NCBI GenBank assembly: GCA_023390245.1
Contig: JAEWDF010000118.1
Coordinates: forward strand, 1-15,273
Length of the DNA: 15,273 bases
From: Pseudomonadota bacterium
Lineage (GTDB): Bacteria > Pseudomonadota > Alphaproteobacteria > Caulobacterales > Caulobacteraceae
Direction of reading: 5' to 3'
Shown piece after piece: positions 7,213 to 13,855 of this stretch. The notes beneath the pieces were generated by a model that searched no databases, was not told where the DNA came from, and saw only the letters and a list, made by a program, of their open reading frames with translations. Both the position numbers and the translations under genes were made by a program. Numbering within the stretch: position 1 is the stretch's first letter; each line of letters starts with the position of its first letter.

Positions 7213-8621
7213 TTCAGCGCCTCCAGCTGCGCCGGCAGGGCGTAGGCCCAGCTGGTGATGTCGCCGGCGCCCAGCAGCACGACCACGTCGCCGGAGCGGG
7301 CCTCGTCCTTCACCGCGCGCGGCAGGACGGCGGCGTTCTCCAGCGCCTGGACGCGGCGATGGCCGTACCGGCGCACGCCCTCGACCAGGGCGTGCTTGTC
7401 GATGCCCGGGATGGGCTGCTCGCCCGCCGGATAGACGTCGGCGACGATCACGCTGTCGGCGTCGGAGAAGGCGGTGGAGAAGTCGTCCATCAGGTCGCGC
7501 AGGCGGGTGTAGCGGTGCGGCTGCACCACGGCGACGACGCGGCCTTCGGTCACCTGACGCGCGGCCTTCAGCACGGCGGCGATCTCCACCGGATGGTGGC
7601 CGTAGTCGTCGACGATCCGTACGCCGTCGACGACGCCCGTGGTGGTGAAGCGGCGCTTGACTCCGCCGAAGCCGGCCAGCCCCGCGCGGATCGCATCGTC
7701 CGACACGTCCAACTCGCACGCCACGGCGATGGCCGCCAGGGCGTTCGAGACGTTGTGCCAGCCCGCCATCGGCAGGTGCAGGTTCTCGATCCGGCGTTCC
7801 TCGCCGTTGCGGATGATGACATCGAAGCGCGCGCCGTCGGGGCCCATCTGGCAGCCCTCGGCGCGCACCATCGCCTGCGGATTCAGGCCGTAGGTGACCA
7901 GGCGGCGGTTGTCGATCTGGGCGACCAGCCGCTGCACCTCCGGGTGATCCAGACAGACGACGCCGAAGCCGTAGAAGGGAATGTCCTCGATGAAGGCGCA
8001 GAACGCCTGACGCACCGCGTCGAAGTCGCCGTAGTGGTCCAGATGCTCCGGGTCGATATTGGTGATCAGCGCCACCGTGCACTTCAGGCGCAAAAAGCTG
8101 CCGTCGCTCTCGTCGGCCTCGACCACCATCCAGTCGCCGTCGCCGACCTTGGCGTTGGTGCCGTAGGCATTGATGATGCCGCCGTTCACCACCGTCGGGT
8201 CCAGCCCGCCCGCATCCAGCAGCGAGGCGATCATGGAAGTGGTCGTCGTCTTGCCGTGGGTGCCCCCCACGCCGATGGAGAATTGCAGCCGCATCAGCTC
8301 GGCCAGCATCTCGGCGCGGCGGACGACGGGGATGCGGCGCTGGCGCGCGGCCTTCATCTCCGGGTTCTCGGCCTTGACCGCGGTCGAATAGACCACCGCC
8401 GAAACGTTCTCGCCCAGGTGCGCGGCGTCGTGGCCGATGAAGATACGCGCGCCCAGCTGTTCCAGCCGCTCGGTGTTGGCGCTGGCCTTGGCGTCGGAGC
8501 CCTGCACCGAATAGCCGATCTTCAGCATGATCTCGGCGATGCCGCTCATGCCGATACCGCCGATGCCCACGAAATGGACGGGGCCGAGGTCGAAGGGAAC
8601 GGGGCGGAGGCGTGCGATCAT
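7209..8621 (-). CDS. murC: UDP-N-acetylmuramate--L-alanine ligase
   Basis: Cytoplasmic ATP-dependent ligase that adds L-alanine to UDP-MurNAc, the first peptide-stem step. 470 residues with all three Mur ligase domains: the UDP-binding Rossmann domain with FVGIGGIGMSGIAE (17-30); the central ATPase with P-loop GVGGTHGKTTTTSM (117-130), VVEADESDGSF (166-176), NIDPEHLDHYGDF (188-200) and GWHNVSNALAA (287-297); and the C-terminal domain with DDYGHHPVEI (338-347) and QPHRYTR (367-373). The ATG at 8621 gives the usual start shortly before the Rossmann motif. Its ribosome site is poor, but longer extensions run into non-conserved sequence. It overlaps the GFA-family gene by GTGA. MurG, which often precedes murC, is not upstream here. 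Confidence 0.97.
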   Translation of the reverse strand: MIARLRPVPFDLGPVHFVGIGGIGMSGIAEIMLKIGYSVQGSDAKASANTERLEQLGARIFIGHDAAHLGENVSAVVYSTAVKAENPEMKAARQRRIPVVRRAEMLAELMRLQFSIGVGGTHGKTTTTSMIASLLDAGGLDPTVVNGGIINAYGTNAKVGDGDWMVVEADESDGSFLRLKCTVALITNIDPEHLDHYGDFDAVRQAFCAFIEDIPFYGFGVVCLDHPEVQRLVAQIDNRRLVTYGLNPQAMVRAEGCQMGPDGARFDVIIRNGEERRIENLHLPMAGWHNVSNALAAIAVACELDVSDDAIRAGLAGFGGVKRRFTTTGVVDGVRIVDDYGHHPVEIAAVLKAARQVTEGRVVAVVQPHRYTRLRDLMDDFSTAFSDADSVIVADVYPAGEQPIPGIDKHALVEGVRRYGHRRVQALENAAVLPRAVKDEARSGDVVVLLGAGDITSWAYALPAQLEALK

Positions 8622-8679
8622 CGCCGCGTCATAGCGGGGACCGCTCCGGAATGCACGAGGGGGCGAAGCGGGTTTTAGG

Positions 8680-9102
8680 CTAGGGCGCCGCGGCCCTCCG
8701 CTCGGCGATGCGGTCGTACTCGGCCCTCTCAAAGAAGGGTTGTTGGCAAAGGCTGGTGGCCAGACGTCCCTGATAAGCTTCAGCCAGCACCAAATAGGTT
8801 TCGCCGGCGCGGAAGCTGATCCCGCAGCCCGCGCTGGAGCCTCCGGGGTGGGCGATGCGGCGAACCTGACGCGCGCCGCCTTTGAGGGTGCGCACCACTT
8901 CAAAGCGCGTCACCTTGCGCTCGGCGTGGGCAGGCTGGCCGGCCTCCGCGACCGTACGAACGGCGCGTCCGACGAAGATCAGGTCGCTACGGTCAAATTG
9001 AGCGACCGCGGACTCCGGCAGTATGCAGCTGCACGCCCAAGCCGCCCCCGCTCCCGTCAAGGACGCAAGAACGAAGGCGATGATCATTAGACGCACATTC
9101 AT
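8680..9102 (-). CDS. Small secreted protein with mature Cys-x-Cys N-terminus (TIMP/NTR-like)
   Basis: 140 residues. A signal peptide (1-23, ending GAGAAWA) would be cleaved so that the mature protein begins C24-S-C26. Two more cysteines, C93 (SAGCGIS) and C119 (SLCQQP), give four that could form two disulfides. The mature part reads as short beta strands: LIFVGRAVR, KVTRFEVVRTLKGG, ETYLVLAEAY. A mature N-terminal CxC followed by an LIFVGR-type strand resembles the netrin-like/TIMP fold, whose N-terminal cysteine chelates zinc in metalloprotease inhibitors. That match is by pattern only. It is not a typical lipobox (AWAC). The start at 9102 is the first methionine of the signal peptide; longer frames run antisense through ccrM and are rejected. 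It lies 58 bases before murC and may share its transcript. Confidence 0.78.
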   Translation of the reverse strand: MNVRLMIIAFVLASLTGAGAAWACSCILPESAVAQFDRSDLIFVGRAVRTVAEAGQPAHAERKVTRFEVVRTLKGGARQVRRIAHPGGSSAGCGISFRAGETYLVLAEAYQGRLATSLCQQPFFERAEYDRIAERRAAAP

Positions 9103-9153
9103 GGCCCCATGACACCGTGCTCTTGCGGCGAAACTCAGGCCGCGTCCGCCGCG

Positions 9154-9180
9154 TTTAGCCTGCCTTAACCGTAAGGATTC
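9154..9180 (+). promoter_or_regulatory. ccrM promoter region: CtrA-like box plus GANTC site
   Basis: TTTA-N7-TTAA at 9154-9168 is one mismatch from the CtrA consensus, and a CcrM target GATTC follows at 9176-9180. The ccrM start is at 9217. In Caulobacter crescentus, ccrM transcription is activated by CtrA late in the cycle and is affected by methylation of GANTC sites near the promoter; this layout matches with one GANTC site. No start site can be fixed from sequence, so whether GATTC lies at -10 or just inside the leader is unknown. Confidence 0.6.
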
Positions 9181-9216
9181 ACCATCGCGGCTCCTATCGT
9201 TCCGGGGCCGCGTTCC

Positions 9217-10293
9217 ATGTCCGAACTGAAGACCGACGTCATCCATCGTGGCGACTGCATCGAGGTGCTGAAGAGCCTGCCCGATGCGTCGGTGGACATG
9301 GTCTTCGCCGACCCGCCCTATAATCTGCAGCTGGGCGGCGACCTGCTGCGTCCCGACAACTCCAAGGTCGACGCGGTCGACGACGACTGGGACAAGTTCG
9401 GCAGCTTCGCCGAATACGACACCTTCACCCGCGCCTGGCTGGCCGAATGCCGCCGCGTGCTGAAGCCGGAAGGCTCGATCTGGGTGATCGGCTCCTATCA
9501 CAACGTCTTCCGCCTGGGCTCGGCGATCCAGGACCTGGGCTTCTGGGTGCTGAACGACATCATCTGGCGCAAGTCCAACCCGATGCCGAACTTCAAGGGC
9601 ACGCGCTTCACCAACGCCCACGAGACGCTGATCTGGGCCGCCCGGTCGCGCGACCAGAAGCGCTATACCTTCAACTACGACGCGCTGAAGGCCTTCAACG
9701 AGGATGTCCAGATGCGCTCGGACTGGACCTTCGCCCTGTGCACCGGCGAGGAGCGGATCAAGGACGCCGACGGCAAGAAGGCCCATCCGACCCAGAAGCC
9801 CGAGGCCCTGCTGCATCGCGTGCTGCTGGCCGCCACCCGTCCCGGCGACGTGGTGCTGGACCCCTTCTTCGGCACCGGCACCACGGGCGCGGCCGCCCGT
9901 CGCCTGGGCCGCCGCTACATCGGCGTCGAGCGCGACGGAACCTACGCCGACCTGGCGGAGAAGCGCATCGCCGCCGTGATCCCGGCCAATCCCGAGGATT
10001 TGACGGTCATGGGCTCCAGGAAGGCCGAGCCCAAGGTGCCCTTCGGCGCCCTGGTCGAGGCGGGACTGCTGCATCCCGGCGACCGCCTCTACTGCCCCAA
10101 GGGAGAGCGCGAGGCGCGGGTGCGCGCGGACGGCTCCCTGGTGTCCGGCGCCCTGACCGGCTCGATCCACAAGCTGGGCGCCCTGTTGGAGAACGCCCCG
10201 GCCTGCAACGGCTGGACCTACTGGCGCTTCAAGACCGACCAGGGCTTCAAGCCGATCGACGCCCTGAGGGCCGAGGTGCGCGCGACGCTCTGA
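9217..10293 (+). CDS. ccrM: Cell-cycle DNA adenine methyltransferase CcrM (GANTC)
   Basis: Methylates adenine in GANTC using S-adenosylmethionine. In Caulobacter it is made only before division, so chromosomes are hemimethylated after replication. 358 residues, as I recall the same length as the C. crescentus enzyme. Beta-class order: catalytic motif IV DPPY (32-35) first, then a long target-recognition region (WRKSNPMPNFKGTRFTNAHET, around 117-137), then AdoMet motif I DPFFGTGTTG (215-224). The C-terminal extension (about 271-358, with GSIHKLGALL and CNGWTYWRFKT) is the DNA-binding domain typical of CcrM and absent from ordinary restriction methyltransferases. No restriction gene is adjacent, so it is a solitary regulator. 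The ATG is preceded by only a weak GGGG site, with poor Shine-Dalgarno spacing. Confidence 0.97.
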   Translation: MSELKTDVIHRGDCIEVLKSLPDASVDMVFADPPYNLQLGGDLLRPDNSKVDAVDDDWDKFGSFAEYDTFTRAWLAECRRVLKPEGSIWVIGSYHNVFRLGSAIQDLGFWVLNDIIWRKSNPMPNFKGTRFTNAHETLIWAARSRDQKRYTFNYDALKAFNEDVQMRSDWTFALCTGEERIKDADGKKAHPTQKPEALLHRVLLAATRPGDVVLDPFFGTGTTGAAARRLGRRYIGVERDGTYADLAEKRIAAVIPANPEDLTVMGSRKAEPKVPFGALVEAGLLHPGDRLYCPKGEREARVRADGSLVSGALTGSIHKLGALLENAPACNGWTYWRFKTDQGFKPIDALRAEVRATL

Positions 10294-10296
10294 ATG

Positions 10297-10308
10297 TCCG
10301 GCGCCGGA
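10297..10308. terminator. Palindrome just after ccrM stop, possible weak terminator
   Basis: TCCGGCGCCGGA is a perfect 12-base palindrome starting 4 bases after the ccrM stop and followed by CTTTGA. As RNA the hairpin would have a very tight loop, and there is no real T tract, so it may be a pause or end signal or chance in GC-rich DNA. Confidence 0.25.
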
Positions 10309-10373
10309 CTTTGACGCCGCGTCAGCTTCACCGTAACGTACCGAAACCGTTGCGAAAATTCGTCGCACGGCGC

Positions 10374-10398
10374 GGAACTTCGCATGTGCGAAAACATT
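10374..10398 (+). promoter_or_regulatory. Candidate EcfG/SigT-type general-stress promoter
   Basis: GGAAC (10374-10378), 16 bases, then CATT (10395-10398). The alphaproteobacterial EcfG/SigT promoter is GGAAC-N16/17-CGTT, so this has a perfect -35 and a -10 with one mismatch. The spacer is occupied by the inverted repeat TTCGCA-TG-TGCGAA (10379-10392), and a second TGCGA-N7-TCGCA repeat lies upstream at 10351-10367. It would drive the glycosyltransferase gene 46 bases downstream. Confidence 0.4.
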
Positions 10399-10408
10399 GA
10401 TGTGGACG

Positions 10409-10433
10409 ACCCCGTGCGTTGACGGGGTTGGAG
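10409..10433 (+). promoter_or_regulatory. Leader hairpin next to the glycosyltransferase ribosome site
   Basis: ACCCCGT-GCGTTG-ACGGGGT is a perfect 7 bp stem with a 6-base loop (10409-10428), ending one base before GGAG (10430-10433). That site is 10 bases from the ATG at 10444. The stem is too short and lacks a T tract, so it is not a terminator. It may stabilise the leader or limit ribosome access. Confidence 0.4.
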
Positions 10434-10443
10434 CACATCAAAA

Positions 10444-11559
10444 ATGAAGATCGCGCAGGTTACCCCGCTTTACGAAGCGGTGCCGCCCAGGCTCTATGGC
10501 GGCACCGAACGGGTGGTCGCCCACCTGACCGACGCCCTGGTCGAGCTCGGCCACGACGTCACCCTGTTCGCCAGCGCAGACGCCCAGACGCGGGCGCGCC
10601 TGGTGCCTGTTCGCGACCAGGCCATCCGCCTGGACCCGGCGCCGTTGAAATCCGATCTCGCCGCCCACCTGTACATGCTGGGCGAGGTGCTGGACCGGGT
10701 CGACGACTTCGACGTCATCCACTTCCACACCGACATGGTGCATTTCCCGCTATTCCGGAACTGCGCCGACAGGACGCTGACCACCCTGCACGGCCGGCTG
10801 GACATGAAGGACCTGCCGTCGGTCTATGCGCGCTGGAGCCAGTTCGGCCTGGTGTCCATCTCCGACGACCAGAGGAGGCCCCTGGCCTCCGCCAACTGGA
10901 AGGCGACCGTCCACCACGGCATGCCGGGGGACCTCTACCGCTTCCATCCGCGGTCCGAGGGCTACCTGGCCTTCCTGGGCCGCATCTCGCCGGAGAAGCG
11001 GCCGGACCGCGCCATCGAGATCGCGACCAAGCTCGGCAAGCCGCTGAAGATGGCCGCCAAGGTCGACGCCGCCGACAAGCGCTATTGGGAAGAGGTCATC
11101 CAGCCGATGATCGTCGGCAATCCGCTGGTCGAATTCATCGGCGAGATCGGCGACCACCAGAAGTCCGCCTTCCTGGGCGGGGCCGACGCCCTGCTGTTCC
11201 CCATCGACTGGCCCGAGCCCTTCGGCCTGGTGATGATCGAGGCCATGGCCTGCGGGACGCCGGTGGTGGCCTTCCGCTGCGGCTCCACGCCCGAGATCAT
11301 CGAGGACGGCGCGACGGGCTTCCTGGTCGACACCATGGAACAGGCCGTGGCCGCCGCTGGCCGCGCCCATCTGCTGGACCGCGAGGCCGTCCGCGCCCGC
11401 TTCGACCTGCGCTTCTCTGCGACCGCCATGGCGCGGCGCTATGTCGACGTCTACGCCGACCTCCTGGCCAAGTGTCCGTTCGCTGAGGAGCCGCTGGCGG
11501 AAGTCATCACCCGGCTACGGCCGATGGACGAGGAGCGCAGCTTCGCCGCCCTGGCCTAG
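10444..11559 (+). CDS. GT4-family glycosyltransferase
   Basis: 371 residues, a retaining GT-B glycosyltransferase, probably cytoplasmic since no signal or membrane span is seen. N-terminal domain: KIAQVTPLYEAVPPRLYGGT, then DVIHFHTD (90-97) and TLHGR (114-118). C-terminal nucleotide-sugar domain: YLAFLGRISPEKRPDRAIEI (174-193), then the E-x7-E motif E258-PFGLVMI-E266 followed by AMACGTPVVAFRCGSTPEI, which holds the donor sugar. Sugar donor and acceptor cannot be read from the sequence. The next gene on the strand is a glycogen-debranching-type hydrolase, which hints at an alpha-glucan or oligosaccharide pathway, but a strong terminator separates them, so they may be separately controlled. The last 25 residues are outside the fold. 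Confidence 0.93.
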   Translation: MKIAQVTPLYEAVPPRLYGGTERVVAHLTDALVELGHDVTLFASADAQTRARLVPVRDQAIRLDPAPLKSDLAAHLYMLGEVLDRVDDFDVIHFHTDMVHFPLFRNCADRTLTTLHGRLDMKDLPSVYARWSQFGLVSISDDQRRPLASANWKATVHHGMPGDLYRFHPRSEGYLAFLGRISPEKRPDRAIEIATKLGKPLKMAAKVDAADKRYWEEVIQPMIVGNPLVEFIGEIGDHQKSAFLGGADALLFPIDWPEPFGLVMIEAMACGTPVVAFRCGSTPEIIEDGATGFLVDTMEQAVAAAGRAHLLDREAVRARFDLRFSATAMARRYVDVYADLLAKCPFAEEPLAEVITRLRPMDEERSFAALA

Positions 11560-11584
11560 CCGCCCCGATTTCCATAGGTAAAGT

Positions 11585-11624
11585 CAGGCGGCGGAGGTGA
11601 ACCCTCCGCCGCCTGATCCATTTT
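11585..11624 (+). terminator. Strong rho-independent terminator after the glycosyltransferase gene
   Basis: CAGGCGGCGGAGG (11585-11597), loop TGAAC, CCTCCGCCGCCTG (11603-11615): a perfect 13 bp GC-rich stem with a 5-base loop. ATCCA and TTTT follow (11621-11624). The T tract is short and slightly displaced, but the stem is the strongest in the window. It begins 26 bases after the stop codon. Confidence 0.75.
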
Positions 11625-11700
11625 GTCTCCCAAGCGGCCTTCAAGCGCCGCATTCGGGTGGGACGCTCGATATCGGCCTTTCGACAGGGCGAGGGACCTG

Positions 11701-13848
11701 ATGGACGACGCCTATTCGACCCAGATCACCGCCGCCGACACCGTGGAGGCGTCCGGCCTCGAACAGCTGATGGCGCTGAAGGAGGGCGACGTCTTCCTGG
11801 TCGCGGACGGCTGGGGCGACATGAAGGGCGGCCCCGACGGCCTGTTCGTCGGCGACACGCGCGTCCTGTCCCGCTGGATCATGAGCGTGGGCCAGCTTCG
11901 GCCCTCACGGCTGTCGTCGGGGGTCAGCCAGGACAACGTCTTCTTCTCCTGCCACGCGACCAACCGGCCGCTGCCGCCGATGGGCGGGCGGTCGGCCCCG
12001 GCGGGGGTGCTACACATCGAGCGCCGCCGCTTCCTGTGGGGCGGTCGCCTGTTCGAGCGCGTGCAGATGACCAACCACGGCGTGGAGGACGTGCTGCTGC
12101 CGCTGAGCTTCGAGTTCGGCGCCGACTTCGCCGACATCTTCCAGGTGCGCGGCACGGTGCGTCGCCAGCATGGGACGATCGAGGCGCCCACCAACGACGG
12201 ACGGCGCGTCACCTTCCGCTACGAAGGGCTGGACGGCGTCCAGAGGACCAGTTGCCTGTCCTTTTCGGAGCCGCCCGCGCGCCTGACCGCCACGCGGGCC
12301 GACTTCATGTTCAGCCTACCCCAGGGCCGTCAGATCGAACTCTTCGTCGAATGCGGGGCCGACGCCTGCGATGCGCCGGACGCGAGGCGCTGGCGGTTCA
12401 ACGCGGTCCAGGCCCGCGTGGCCATGCGCGCCAAGCGGCGGCGCGGCGCCACCGTGCGGGGTCCGCGCAGCCCCCGCTTCAACGACTGGCTGGACCAGTC
12501 GCGGGCGGACATGGCGCTGCTGACTACGGAACTGCCGACCGGCCCCTATCCCTATGCCGGCACCCCCTGGTTCTCCACGCCGTTCGGGCGCGACGGCATC
12601 ATCTCGGCCTGGCAGATGCTGTGGCTCGATCCCAGCCTGGCCAAGGGCGTGCTGACCTATCTCGCCGCACGCCAGGCGACCGAGACCAACGCCTTCCAGG
12701 ACAGCCAGCCCGGCAAGATCATGCATGAGACCCGGGGCGGCGAGATGAGCGCCCTGGGCGAGGTGCCGTTCGGCCTCTACTATGGCGGGGTCGACACCAC
12801 CTGCCTGTTCATCGCCCTGGCCGGCGCCTACGCCAGCCGCACCGCCGATCTGGACCTGGTCCGCAAGCTGTGGCCCAACCTGGTCGCGGCGGCGGACTGG
12901 ATGCGGCTGTACGGCGACTCCAACGGCGACGGCCTGATCGACTACCAACGCGGGGCCGACACCGGCCTGTCGAACCAGGGCTGGAAGGATTCCGAGGATT
13001 CCATCTTCCATGCCGACGGGCGCTTCCCCAAGGGCCCGATCGCCCTGCTGGAGGTGCAGGGCTACGCCTTCGCCGCCTGGCGCGCCATGGCCGACCTGGG
13101 CGCGCGGCTGCACGACCCACGCGCGCCGGAGTGGAAGATGCGCGCCGAACAGGTCCGCGCCCTGGTCGAGGCCAAATACTGGATGGAGGACGAGCAGTTC
13201 TACGCCGTGGCCCTGGACGGGGACGGCCAGCCCTGCCGCGCCATCGCCTCCAACGCCGGCCACCTGCTGTTCGCCGGCCTGCCTTCGCCGGAACGGGCCA
13301 GGCTGGTGACGAAACGGCTGCTGTCGGCCGAATTCCGCACCGGATGGGGCATCCGCACCCTGGAGCTGGACCAGGCCCGCTACAATCCGATGAGCTATCA
13401 TAACGGTTCGGTCTGGCCGCACGACACCGCCATCGCCGCCGCCGGCATGGCCACCTATGGCGAGCGCGCCGCCGTGGCCGAGATCCTGGGCGAGATCTAT
13501 GACGCCGCCACCCACTTCCACCTGCGCCTGCCCGAGCTGTTCTGCGGCTTCGGCCGGACGCCGGGCGAGCCGCCGATCGCCTATCCGGTGGCCTGCCTGC
13601 CCCAGGCCTGGGCGGCGGGATCGGTCTTCCTGATGCTGCAGGCTTCGCTCGGCTTGTCCATCGACGCCTGGACCCGGACCGTCGACATGGCCGACCCCGT
13701 GCTGCCCGACGGGCTGGAGCGCCTGTTGATCCGCAACCTGACGGTCGGCGAGGCGACCATCGACCTGGCCATCCAGCGCGTGGACGGCCGCGCGGTCGTC
13801 ATTCCCCAGGGCAAGACCGGAACCGTCTCGGTCCGGACCTTGCGCTAG
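11701..13848 (+). CDS. Amylo-alpha-1,6-glucosidase (glycogen debranching-type)
   Basis: 715 residues. The N-terminal beta-sandwich domain of bacterial debranching enzymes spans about 15-240 (GLFVGDTRVLSRW at 48-60 is characteristic). The C-terminal (alpha/alpha)6 barrel spans about 265-650, with TPFGRDGIISAW (293-304), GKIMHETRGGEMS (338-350), NQGWKDSEDS (425-434), YHNGSVWPHD (566-575) and PELFCGF (611-617). Acidic residues in NQGWKDSEDS and PELFCGF are candidate catalytic positions, inferred from (alpha/alpha)6 glycosidases in general. It should hydrolyse alpha-1,6 branches or related oligosaccharides in the cytoplasm. The ATG at 11701 has GAGG 6 bases upstream. An upstream TTG at 11623 would add 26 residues but lies in the terminator T tract. 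A small C-terminal beta domain ends the protein. Confidence 0.92.
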   Translation: MDDAYSTQITAADTVEASGLEQLMALKEGDVFLVADGWGDMKGGPDGLFVGDTRVLSRWIMSVGQLRPSRLSSGVSQDNVFFSCHATNRPLPPMGGRSAPAGVLHIERRRFLWGGRLFERVQMTNHGVEDVLLPLSFEFGADFADIFQVRGTVRRQHGTIEAPTNDGRRVTFRYEGLDGVQRTSCLSFSEPPARLTATRADFMFSLPQGRQIELFVECGADACDAPDARRWRFNAVQARVAMRAKRRRGATVRGPRSPRFNDWLDQSRADMALLTTELPTGPYPYAGTPWFSTPFGRDGIISAWQMLWLDPSLAKGVLTYLAARQATETNAFQDSQPGKIMHETRGGEMSALGEVPFGLYYGGVDTTCLFIALAGAYASRTADLDLVRKLWPNLVAAADWMRLYGDSNGDGLIDYQRGADTGLSNQGWKDSEDSIFHADGRFPKGPIALLEVQGYAFAAWRAMADLGARLHDPRAPEWKMRAEQVRALVEAKYWMEDEQFYAVALDGDGQPCRAIASNAGHLLFAGLPSPERARLVTKRLLSAEFRTGWGIRTLELDQARYNPMSYHNGSVWPHDTAIAAAGMATYGERAAVAEILGEIYDAATHFHLRLPELFCGFGRTPGEPPIAYPVACLPQAWAAGSVFLMLQASLGLSIDAWTRTVDMADPVLPDGLERLLIRNLTVGEATIDLAIQRVDGRAVVIPQGKTGTVSVRTLR

Positions 13849-13855
13849 GGCGCTT

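Noticed and set aside
7213..8082. N-terminal extension of the GFA-family frame into murC
   Set aside because: The extension is low-complexity Arg/Gly shadow of murC; GTG 7212 has a GGAGG site and starts right before the first zinc motif.
7065..8678. 537-codon plus-strand open frame opposite murC
   Set aside because: No recognisable domain and composition of a shadow frame; MurC motifs occupy the other strand throughout.
9217..10293. Possible restriction-modification system around the methyltransferase
   Set aside because: No endonuclease gene is adjacent, and the protein has the CcrM C-terminal domain and CtrA-type promoter, so it is a solitary cell-cycle enzyme.
8680..10368. 562-codon minus-strand frame that looks like a fusion ending in the secreted protein
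   Set aside because: Everything upstream of the signal peptide at 9102 is antisense to ccrM; the fusion is only a lack of stops in GC-rich sequence.
11623..11700. Upstream TTG start for the debranching enzyme
   Set aside because: It falls inside the terminator T tract and has no ribosome site in a sensible place, whereas ATG 11701 has GAGG at 6 bases.
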